The notes under the pieces were generated by a model, which saw nothing but the letters and a program-made list of their open reading frames with translations, was not told the origin of the DNA and ran no database searches. A DNA stretch of 64,000 bases from Trichaptum fuscoviolaceum (taxonomy: Eukaryota > Basidiomycota > Agaricomycetes > Hymenochaetales > Trichaptaceae): NCBI GenBank assembly GCA_910574455.1, contig CAJSYZ010000006.1, positions 496,001-560,000 of the forward strand. The letters are read 5' to 3'. Positions 9,930 through 19,962 of the stretch are shown in pieces; position 1 is the first letter of the stretch, and every line of letters begins with the position of its first letter. The position numbers and the translations under genes were made by a program.

Positions 9930-12900
9930 ATGTCAACTCGAAGACAGACGAGGGCTAAGAACAATAACCAGCACCCCGGAGCAGTAGTTGACCAACTCAG
10001 AACAAGACGAACAAAGGAGGAGATATTGCGGGAGAAGGAAGAAAAAGACAAAAGGAAAGTACAGCAGGCAGCGAGGCGGGATGAGGCATTGAAGGAGAAG
10101 GAGGAGAAGGAAAAACAGAAGGAAGAACGGGCAGCTTTCCGCAGAGCTGCGGCCCAGCAAGTCGCGGTCGCGAAAGAGAGGAAAAAACTCGCTGCGGAGC
10201 AGAAACGGGCAGCAAAAGAACAAGAGGCAGCTGACAAGGTACGAAAGAAGGTGACTGCAGCAGAAAACCAAGAAGCAGCGATGCTAGAGACCGTAGAAAT
10301 TGAAAACAATTTGTCGAAGGCTCTTGAGACACGCACCCAGATGGGCTCAACAGTGCCTAAACTCGCTGGAAAACGTGGATGTAGGAAGCCGAAGGGCGAA
10401 GCTAGTAGTAAGTCTTCAACCTCAGATCAGTAATTACATAGCTTTGAACTGGCGTAAGCAGGCTCGAAGAACGATGTTAAAGACGTGTCGGGTTGTGAAG
10501 TTGAATACAACGAAGACTTAGACATTGGTGAGTTATACTGCCTATACATTTTCAGATGTTTTCGAAGCTTGGAGGTTGACTACTTTGACTCACAATATGA
10601 AGCGGCGAGTACGGATGCGTCAAACAGAAAGCCTGCAAAAAAGGCTAGGAAAGAAGATCCCAAAGGTGAACTTCCATTTCGCACCCGTGTGCAGACCGCA
10701 AAGACGTCGAGATCTGCCGCCACTCCAAGCAACATTTTCTTTCACGCACCTGCCGGACAGAACGAGAGCCTTTCTGGTGAAGAAACGGATATAATAGACT
10801 CGCCCGCTACGTCAAAGCGGGACGACAAGACAAAGCGACCTGCCAGGGCGCTTCGCAACACAGATGAATCCACTTTCATTGGTGAAGAGGATGGAGGACT
10901 TGAGGTGGCTGGGATAGACTCGAGAGGGATCAATTTGTGAGTTTAAATTTGAAATCTTGCAATGCGTACGGGATCAATTTCTGGAATGCACGATGTAATG
11001 GTAAGTGTGAAGCTTGATTTAGACTCAGCTAAAGCTCATAGTTTGATCCACTGGCAACTAGATTACTAATGTTCATGCTAAAGAAGCGGATCATGACGCT
11101 CCGACAACGGGATCAAATTTCCTTCTACCTACAACGATGACACTCTCGTCTTTGTTACCATATTATGAGCTTCGCTGACGCCAAGCTACACTAGACACAG
11201 CATCTCATTGCAAGACAATGAAAACTTAAGTCCTTGGGAGGATGAAGGAGAAACAATAACCCTCGCAAGCTATCATGGTGTAAAGAATAGCTCAATCAGC
11301 GTGCAACAGACAGCACATTTTGTCGATTCGGACACAAATATTGTGAGTTGACGGAACATTAGAATGGCAGATGCAGTCTGAATACCTTGCTTGTAGGGCG
11401 AAAGCGATCCGAGGAGGCTGACAAGGCCGGCTCAAGCTAGTGTGAGTGTGACTTATTACTGTTCGATTCACGTCAGTTACCCCATGACCGTTTGATCATA
11501 TCCCTTCGTTATTATTTTTCTGCCAACTGTCGTGTAATGAACAGGATGGAGGTAGCAGCAACTTGAACTCAAAGAAAAGGAAGTTGCTGCGCGACACTCT
11601 CTCCGGGTCGCAGGTTTCAATGGTAAGCGACGTCATATCATTCCTACCTTTTCCAATCTACTAACCAATCCCTTTCCGTACTTGAGGATAAGAACAACGA
11701 GACAAAACCAGGTGGACAGGTGAGTGCCAGACAGTGAAGCACAGTGATCCTCATGCTACATCCTTCCTTCATTGCTTGCTGAATTGATCTTTGGACAGGA
11801 TGCAAACAAGAGAACTGCCAATTCGCAGCTCAGCGCACCGGTAAGTCCCATCTTAATCCAGTTTCTCTCGTTTCCCCCTGATTTATGGTTGTAAGGTGCA
11901 TTCACTAGCCTTGGAACCCCGTATACAGGTATGTGTGGGCGTCGATGCACCGTAGGCTCACTTCCGCTGTAGCAACTGTTCGTTCCCTTCCTCACATCGG
12001 GTTGATCACTAATTTGTGCCTATAAATAGGACATCATAGTCACAAAAAACAGAAAGAGAAAGTCGCCACCGGACATCGACTGCCAGGTTGATGTGGTAAT
12101 TCTTCCACCTTCACGTGTAATGGATTCCTTCATGTTTATGTTTACTTACTTTACACCATCTCAATAGGCTAGTAAGAGTGTCAAGGTCAAGAAGTCATTG
12201 TTGACTGGCATGGACACACAGGTCGGTGCCACAGTAAGTGTCAATTCTTTGGTAGCCGGCATTTTAAGTTCGTTTCTGACCGGGCGAAAAGGATTTGAGT
12301 AAGAAGAGGAAACCCTCTGACACTCCTTATCGGCCTGTGGCCGACACGACGGTAATTGCTTCCTTTCGAGCTGCTCACTTGCCATGGATAACAGCTTTCT
12401 GACGTGTTGCAGTCTGAGATTGGATCCGCTACCTCACATCGCAAGAGGCAGTCGCTGGTGGCTGATAATGAAGCAAGTGTGGGTCGATTGATACACTCTG
12501 AATATGAGCATTCACTCACTATTCTTATTAGACCGGTGGTCGAAAGATGCCGTTAGCACCCCGAACACAGTCGCTTGCAATGACGAGAGTATCCTGCACT
12601 CCCGGACCCGAAGTGTTAGTGACTGGGGCTTATCCTGGTCATCGCAAAGTCTCTCGGACTACTAGCTCAGTGTGTCGAATCAAATTCATTTCTATGACAT
12701 ATTTTTGCTGATTCACTTATATGCAGACATCAGTGGGGCTGGAGGACAAGGGCCGAAATGAAGGAAAGGAAGGATCTCGCGTGCCAGGCAGAAAAAGGGC
12801 GACGAACCAGTGTCTCCCTCCCGGTACTCAGGCCGGTTGGACTCATATTTTATTACCTTCACTATTTCGCGCAGTGGGAAAGTCCATCACGCCATGGCAA

Positions 12901-14151
12901 AACCCGGACAATGAGTTCATCAGCACACTGTGGGGGAAAGTGTTTGATTCTGTGGAACTAAGTTACGAAACACAGTTCGCCGACATCTGTTCTCTAGTTG
13001 AGTCATTCTTAGTTATCTTCAAGTTACCTTTACCAGATTGAGATGCAATCCTTGTATTTCAGGCGGCCCAGAGATGCTCTGATAGCTGGCGCAAGAAACT
13101 GTTTGAGAAAGCTGAGCATTCAGTTGCGAGTTTTATCAGCAGCGAACAATCAAAGTCAATGCAAAACGAAGCAATTGTGAAGACGTTGCAGACGCTAGTT
13201 GATAAGAAGAAAGCCGAACCGTTTCTATGGGAAAGCTGGTATAGTATGGAGAGGGTAAGTAAAAGAGTATTTATTGTCGCATTTTGTGTCCATGTATTGA
13301 CCCTAAATGTACAGAAGCAAGGACTGTTCTGCTCTGACCTTGTGGTCTCAGTGTTGTCCGTACACATTGTATTGGCCATGGGTCGGCATAAAATACTGGA
13401 CAGAAACACCATAGGAAAGCCTATCGGTGCCCTCGCCCTTGCGGCAACAGCGGTATCTATTTTTTTCAGTACTTATATTGTCCTTATTCGCTGATCTTCT
13501 CATGGATAGGTCAAGGTTGCCATTGATAAACAGGTGGCTCGGTTGCAAAATATCAAAGAAGAACTTGGCGGCGCTGAGTGGTATTTCACTAGCGCTCTGT
13601 GGCAGCCTCATACGGACGACTATGTTAACTTGTTGTCGAATCCCTCTTTCTTCACTGAATCAAACTGGGAAAAGGTTCGATCCCGCCTCCTAGCTTACGA
13701 TGCCAGTACAGATATCGATACGAGAAAGAACACCGAACTTGTTGGATCGGGTATCACTGGCAGGGACTTTTCCTTGTACTTTGACATCGTAGATGCAGAT
13801 TCGACCTGCGAGAAAGCGTATGACGAAGGCGCTGGTAATTGGGAAGACGGGAGCGATGATAAGGGCGACGAGCGTGAAGGAGCTGAGCATAGAAGCGATG
13901 TTGAAGGTGATGCAGAGGACGAGGATGCCGATGCTAAAGGAGATGACGACCTGAGTGAGAGCGGGTACGAGGGCGCTGACAAGATTGAGGGCGAGGGCGA
14001 GGACGAGGGCGCGGACGAGGACGAGGGCGCGGACGAGGACGAGGACGAGGGCGCGGACGAGGGCGCGGAGAAGGATCCAGGCGGAGATGGCGATAATGAG
14101 GAGGACGACGCTTCAAAATGGGATTCGGCCACGGACTGCGTAGACTTCTAA
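9930..14151 (+). CDS. Many-exon coiled-coil protein with acidic tail, unknown function
   Basis: Exon 1 (9930-10407) begins MSTRRQTRAKNNNQHPG and encodes a strongly charged helix (about residues 27-125, Lys/Glu/Ala-rich) ending in an AT-hook-like KRGCRKPKGEA. It is followed by a 54-nt intron (GTAAGT...CAG). Between about 10462 and 12700 short exons alternate with 50-90 nt introns; I did not fix each one. The conserved-looking C-terminal part is clear. About 12724-13000 carries LPSLFRAVGKSITPWQ. An exon ends in LWESWYSMER at 13256 and is followed by KQGLFCSDLVVSVLSVHI. The last exon starts at about 13511 (VKVAIDKQVARLQNIKEEL) and includes GAEWYFTSALW. The tail from about 13830 is Asp/Glu/Gly-rich with a minisatellite. 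Architecture resembles uncharacterised agaricomycete proteins with DUF6532-like helical regions, but that is tentative. Splitting into two genes is possible. Confidence 0.55.
13972..14081 (+). repeat. Acidic coding minisatellite
   Basis: Imperfect tandem GAGGGCG/CGGACGAGGACGA units inside the last exon of the 9930-14151 gene encode repeats of Glu-Gly-Ala-Asp-Glu-Asp. The repeat keeps the frame. Similar codon-length arrays often vary in number between strains. Confidence 0.75.
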
Positions 14152-15097
14152 GGGCAAATCGTTCACTGGTGAGCCTCTTCGTTTCGTCTCTGTCCGTGCG
14201 CTCAATAACTTATTACCATCGACTCGCAGAGCAGCCTTCGTTTCTACTGGCACGCCAAAGAACATGCAGAATTGAAGGCACGGTAGCGAAATGGGCCTGC
14301 CACTGCCCGTGGCAGTGGTTCAGAATCGTGTCGTGGCGGGTTCCATGATAGTGACTGCTATGCTTAGTCTTGTGTAAATGACTGATGTACTTGAACGCTG
14401 AGGCACTGATAGCTACTTACCGTTGTCTTATATTACTTCTGATGCAATGAAATACTTGGATCGTTCTTATGCACTTGAACTCTTGAGCACTGCAGTTTGT
14501 CTTACAACACTTGTCTCCTGCTGTAATTAAAGGATGAAGCACTGAAGCACTGGAGCACTGGGGTACAGATTGCCTGAAACACTTAGAGCACTGATTCAGC
14601 CAACTCGCCCTTATTTCAGCCAACTGGTCCTGAATAATGGGAGGACATGCATGAATAAGTGCGGTTTGCCTTATTCAGACTTCAAGTCACTCAGGACGTT
14701 TAAGTAACGCTTAAGTCACTTTCAGCAGAAAGTAGTTTCCCTGATGTGGTAAACCCTAATCTGTCTAAAAGTAGTAACGACACAGAACTTGAACTTAAAG
14801 TTCCGATCGGTCACCTTCACTTCAGTGTTTTTAATCCTCTCGAATAGATGTCGACGCCACGCAGAATCTCCTTGCAAATTGACCATCTTGGTTCTTAGAA
14901 TGACCTGTCCGAAACACTCATGGTTGAGGAAACTTCTGAACATCAAATAGCAATCTTCGGAAGCCCGGGTTCTCCTATCGAGAAAATCTTGCAATGCAAC
15001 TCATTCATCGACTTCGGGGGGAGCATTTTCCTGCCTCTACTGTGATGTATAAGAACATTCATCTGCGCTGTAGTAATTGCAGTGCAAAACTCGCATA
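14152..15097. other. Intergenic, no gene seen
   Basis: Moderately AT-rich DNA with scattered CACTGGAGCACTG-type words near 14530-14600. No open frame here has a credible start, composition or splicing. It holds the terminator of the upstream gene and the promoter of TLP1; the TLP1 ATG is at 15098. Confidence 0.5.
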
Positions 15098-16365
15098 ATG
15101 CGGACATATACCTTTATCTCTGTTGCACTTGCTGTGCTTTCCAGCGCGACTGCCAGAACCTTCACAGTGGTGAACAAGTGCTCTTTTGTTGCACTTGCTG
15201 TGCTTTCCAGCGCGACTGCCAGAACCTTCACAGTGGTGAACAAGTGCTCTTTCATTGTCTGGTAGGCATTTACATCATTTCGAATAATCGAGAACCAGTG
15301 CTCACCTTCAATGACCAGGCCTGGCGTAAGATAGATCAAACGCTTGCGTAAAGCTCTACCGCAACTAACTGTGCTAAAGTTATTCACAGACCTCAATGTC
15401 GCGTCGAACGTGCCTGATCAGCCAACTGGGTAAGTATCATTTACATGAACATACGAACGAAAGAAAGATGCCTAATGTCGATGTTGATGATTCCCGGCAT
15501 AGGTGGGAGATGCAGCCTGGAGCGTCCGTGAAGTTTTCTGTTCCGGATAATTGGAAGTCAGGCCGTATTTGGGGTCGTCAAGACTGCGACTTCAGCACCA
15601 ATCCCGGCCCCAACTCGTGCGTAACTGGTGGCTGTAACGGGGGTCTGTTATGCGATAAACACACTGGCACTGTGAGTATCCAGACTTATCTACACCGGGG
15701 CGGTAGAGTCGTCGGACTCACGCATGAGCACAGGGCGTGCCTCCGGCTACTGTGGCGGAGTGGACTCTTGAGGCAGATGGCAACCGCGACTTCTATGATG
15801 GTAAATGTCTTCGGTTGAAAAAGTAATAGGACATTTTTTAATGAAAAGTTTTCCTCAAGTCTCTCTCGTCGATGGCTTCAACTTGCCTATGCGAATCGAG
15901 AACAGCGTTGGATGTCCTGTTGCGGATTGCCCTGTTGACGTGAACCCAAAATGTGCGTTCAAATGATGTCTTTGTCTGACGCGGAATCCTGACAATGTTT
16001 CTTACCAAAAGGCCCTGCCCCTTTGAAGGGTCCGACAAATTCGTCTGGGTCGACGTTGGGGTGCAAGAGTGCTTGTGATGCTAATCTCGACGGTAATCAA
16101 GGTAATTAGTTTCCATCAATAACAACTCCGAGTCGCGCCACTTACCAAAGCCATTATCACATCTTCAGCCAATTCCCCAAATTGTTGTTCCGGGCAACAC
16201 AACACACCAGCAACTTGTCCTACATCGGGAGTTGCCTACTACTCGTACTTCAAGGGCAGTTGCCCGAGGGCATACGCATACGCGTACGACGAACATAGCG
16301 GAACAGCGCTTTGGACTTGCAATTCCGACCTGAAGGCTGATTATACGCTCACTTTCTGTCCATAG
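15098..16365 (+). CDS. Thaumatin-like protein 1 (TLP1)
   Basis: Eight exons (15098-15261, 15319-15325, 15380-15429, 15503-15671, 15734-15800, 15860-15952, 16012-16101, 16169-16365) join in frame to 278 aa. Exon 2 is only 7 nt. Thaumatin-family signs are NVPDQPTGWEMQPGASV, the CDFSTNPGPNSC and CNGGLLC blocks, DGFNLPMRI, SVGCPVADCPVD, SPNCCSG, FKGSCPRAYAYAYDE and the end ADYTLTFCP. Cysteines are numerous, as expected of the disulfide-rich thaumatin fold; these are secreted proteins, some with beta-1,3-glucan binding or glucanase activity. The N-terminal signal peptide is odd: 66 bp (15122-15187) is repeated in tandem at 15188-15253, so 22 residues spanning the hydrophobic core, the cleavage site and the first mature Cys occur twice. 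The protein stops right after the thaumatin domain, unlike its paralogue TLP2 at 18279-19791. Confidence 0.88.
15122..15253 (+). repeat. 66-bp in-frame tandem duplication in TLP1
   Basis: Two copies, 15122-15187 and 15188-15253, are identical except for the last base (T or C, synonymous Phe). Each encodes VALAVLSSATARTFTVVNKC plus Ser-Phe. The near-identity implies a recent event or an assembly artefact. Confidence 0.9.
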
Positions 16366-16605
16366 AGTATATGTATACAATTATTTTCCGACTTCGACGA
16401 TCCAAAGCTAGAGATAGCTTTCTTAAACCATACTACCAGTCCCATCTTCTGCTGAACGACCGACCAATAACTGCGCCACCTGTCCAGATATGACTGAGAG
16501 GGAGAAGACTGAGAACATCAAAGTAAGTTTGACATGGGGGAAATAGATAGTGGAATTTCAGATGATGGTAATGCAGCATCGTAATAAAAACATAAAATAA
16601 GAGTG

Positions 16606-17604
16606 TCAGGGAAAGGGAGAAAGGGACATGTAAGGATCAACGGGAAGCCAGGAGTCAAGGATATTGATGAAGTCGGGATGAGGCGGGTTATATTGAGGGT
16701 GTGTCGCGAGTCCTGAAGGCGACATATCCACTGACCAGTCAAACTCCGAAGGTAGCAAAGCAGGAGATGGATAGGAGAATGACAGTAGTTCGGGAGCATT
16801 CCCGAGTTCTGTAAGGTAGATTGTCGGAGTTTGAGGTAATGGTATGGTTTGTATCTGGAGATGCTACAGTTAGCAATAATGGTTAAATGTTCAAACATCT
16901 TGGAGTACGAACTTTCGGTGCCCAATAAAAACAATTGTCATTGTACAGCATCGACTTCTCCTCGATAGGAAGAACAGACGGCGGGGTTTGGGGTAAGCCC
17001 AAAGACGAAGATGACTCGGGTGTCGGAGGTGCAGGTGAAGGTAAAGTCGAAATCGAGGATGATGGCGATAGCGGAGGAGTCGGACAGCACGTCGAGTTAT
17101 CTTGGTGACTTCGTGGACAGACCACACTCCAAGCTGTCCCACTACTTGATGCCTCTGAGAACTGGACACTCATACCAACCCCACAGACCTCGGCGTCATA
17201 CCGTTCCTTCTCCATCGCCGCCTTCCTGAAGAAATACCGACGCGTTTCTTCCGACGCTTCTCGCCATAGCCTCGCCACCTCGATTGAAACAGCATTCTGA
17301 TGACTTCCTCGAGGGATAACGTCGTTTGCTATGATGTACGAGCGAAATAAGAAGAAGGCATTTGGAGGCCTCTTTCGCACACCATCCTTCTTGAGCTTCG
17401 CAGCTCGAGCGCGTTTAGGAGTTGACGTGTTCTGATATGTAATTCCTCCAATTGCAATGCTATCATTCTTCTTGGTGTAAGAAGATGATGGTTCTGACAG
17501 TGATCTTCAGTTAGCCCATTCTTGAGAAAGCTGGACGCTAAGAGCTTACCATGACCAAGGTCTCGTTCTTGGACACCATGCTTCAGAGTGCGCACAACGG
17601 GCAT
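16606..17604 (-). CDS. HMG-box transcription factor
   Basis: Exons on the minus strand are 17604-17550, 17493-16913 and 16854-16606, joining in frame to 294 aa. Both introns (56 and 58 nt) have GCTAAC branch-point words. The HMG box lies at about residues 55-120: RKRPPNAFFLFRSYIIAND, then SIEVARLWREAS and RRYFFRKAAMEKERYDAE. RPPNAFxLFR is typical of fungal MATA-HMG-type boxes, which bend DNA and regulate mating, pheromone response or development in basidiomycetes. Upstream is a basic patch KRARAAKLKKDGVRK, a likely nuclear localisation signal. The remainder is Ser/Pro-rich and disordered, ending DPYMSLFPFP-like. The gene lies between the two thaumatin genes and about 14 kb from the STE3 receptors. 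A role in mating is inference only. Confidence 0.85.
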
Positions 17605-17647
17605 CGGAGTAAGATTTGGGATGGACGTGAGGAGATTTGTTGGCCAT

Positions 17648-18278
17648 GACGTCTAGAGTATTGAGACTTTATATCAAGGAGGAAAATAGAGGAGGTGTTG
17701 CGCACTGTTGAAGTCAAGAAAGGAGAACTACTTGATATTATCACGTCGTGTTTTCTCCACAGCCGAGGCTGTCCAAATTAAGCAATCCCTCGTTAAAGTC
17801 ACCTTCGGCAGCTCGGCAACTTTACTAGACTTCAATACAAATTACTGCACTGCATGCCCTTTTCCCTCGACCACCATGTTGCAACATATTCACTCCGGAT
17901 AATCGAGCCTGTGCTCGTTTACTACAACTTTCAACGAAGCTACTGTAGCTTTTGAATCTCAATACATGTTTCCAACTGCATAAAATCTTAAGGGAGATCG
18001 TTCGCAAAACCGTCCAATGACGTAACGAGTTCTGCTTGCTTTGAGGAACAGCACAGCCATTTGACAAGGTATTTTGGACGAACACGTTGTTTAGCTTCTC
18101 TTGCTCACCATCCACCACGACAGAAGTCCTCTTCCATTCCGAGCCTGGGGAAAATCTTGCTTTATATCGAGTCTCTGCTAAGTTCCCGCACGGGCTTTAA
18201 TTGGTATCGCCTTACTAAGCTGCTCTTTACCTCTGATAATACAAGACTTTAAACTGGGGCTATATCTCTTGTCTTGCG
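17648..18278. other. Intergenic, divergent promoters
   Basis: Upstream of both the HMG-box gene (minus) and TLP2 (plus). I see no gene and no clear named regulatory site. Confidence 0.4.
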
Positions 18279-19791
18279 ATGATGACATCTTCAATCTTGG
18301 CTTTAATTGTGGTATTCTTGTCGCCTGCCGCAGCCAGAACATTCACCGTTGTGAATGCATGTCCATTTACGATTTGGTGCGTTAGTTTCTTCGATAAGTC
18401 CACATTTCTTCGTTGATTAAAGAATTTCTAGGCCAGCTGTAAGACCTTGAATTGGAGCAATAACGATGCTAGCTAATGGAGCACTAGTTATTCACAGATT
18501 TAAATGTTGCTCAAAATGTCCCTAATCAACCGACAGGGTATGTGATAACCTTATTTCTTGCCTTCGCTTAATTTACAGGCCATGCGTAGATGGGAAGCTC
18601 AGGCTTTCAGTTCTGTAAGTTTTCAGGTTCCCGACAACTGGAAAGCAGGCCGTATCTGGGTGCGCTTTTTACAAGTTAATCAGAGTTCTATTTTCAACGC
18701 TGATCATGCTTCGCCTCGTCATATTTATTAAAAACGCGTGTTTTGTGTGTCCAGGGCAGACGAGACTGCGACTTCAGCACGAATCCTGGTCCAAACTCGT
18801 GTTTGACAGGAGGCTGTAACGGTGGCCTGTTATGTGACAACAAAACGGGCACGGTGAGCTCTTCTTCAATTGTTTCAGTAATAGCTGGAGTATGTATTGT
18901 TTCGGAAGGGCGTTCCTCCTGTGACGGTTGCGGAGTGGACTCTTCAAGGCGATGGCAATCTAGACTTTTATGATGGTACGCAGCTTCACCGCAAATCGAA
19001 TTGTAGTCTTACAATTACCCATAGTATCGCTCGTTGATGGTTATGATCTGCCTATGAGAATTGACAACAGCGTCGGCTGTCCGGTGGCAGATTGTCCAGT
19101 TGATTTAGGGCCAGCATGTCAGTTTCTTAGTTACTAGAGATTCTTGCACTAGGTTGCTGAAGTGACGCCTCAGGTCCATCAGCTCTGATCGGTCCTTTCG
19201 ACTCAACTGGCTTTCCCGTGGGGTGCAAAAGTGCATGTTCTGCGAACATCGATGGAAATCAAGGTGCTTTGCATTGGTACCGCCTCTATATCCCAGTAAC
19301 AAAGATATTTTCTTCCAGCCAACTCGCCCAATTGCTGCTCCGGCTCATTCGATACGCCGCAGGCATGCCCAGCATCCAACGTAGCGTTCTACTCCTACTT
19401 CAAGCAGAGCTGCCCGAATGCGTATGCGTATGCTTTTGACGAAAGCAGCGGAACTGCGCTGTGGACATGTGATTCGAATCAACATGCGGATTACACCCTG
19501 ACATTTTGCCCGTAAGTACTTTAGACAGCAGACTTCCGAAAGCACCGTATTCTAATGTCAATTGGCAGTTCTAACACTACGAGCGCAACGAATTCTGGGG
19601 CATCAAATGCATCGATAACAACATCTATCGCACCATTCTCTGCTACCACGAACCCAGCTACAACACCAGTCGAAGCGACATCGTCGTCTACTTTGCCAGT
19701 AGTCGTGGTCACGAACGATGCCATGCATCCTTCACACAAATTGCTCTGGACATTCCCTGTTGTAGTTCCTATTTTTCTATTTCTATTGTAA
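18279..19791 (+). CDS. Thaumatin-like protein 2 with C-terminal anchor-like tail (TLP2)
   Basis: Ten exons (18279-18376, 18432-18438, 18488-18537, 18590-18659, 18755-18853, 18909-18975, 19025-19117, 19174-19263, 19319-19511, 19569-19791) give 329 aa. Exon 2 is a 7-nt microexon (GCCAGCT) at the same place as in TLP1. The signal peptide starts MMTSSILALIVVFLSPAAA. The thaumatin domain is paralogous to TLP1, with GRRDCDFSTNPGPNSCLTG, LPMRIDNSVGCPVADC, SPNCCSGSFDTPQACP and ADYTLTFCP. One intron (18660-18754) is absent from TLP1. The last exon adds about 74 residues of Ser/Thr/Ala-rich linker and a hydrophobic end (WTFPVVVPIFLFLL), which looks like a GPI-anchor signal or a membrane anchor. A surface- or wall-attached thaumatin-like protein is the best reading. 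Confidence 0.88.
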
Positions 19792-19962
19792 TTATGGATG
19801 GCTAATTATGTTCTTGGATGCCTGCCGCTCGGAATATTTTCCATTATCCGCTACTCTATCGCTATCTCATGATGACTTCATGAACACATTACGGACACTC
19901 TTCACGCACAATGTATCATTATCATAATTCAACTCGTTATCTGTCCTCTAATTATGAATGAG

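Noticed and set aside
13934..14143. Arg/Pro or Arg/Ala repeat frames over the acidic minisatellite
   Set aside because: Shadows of the repetitive coding exon in other frames.
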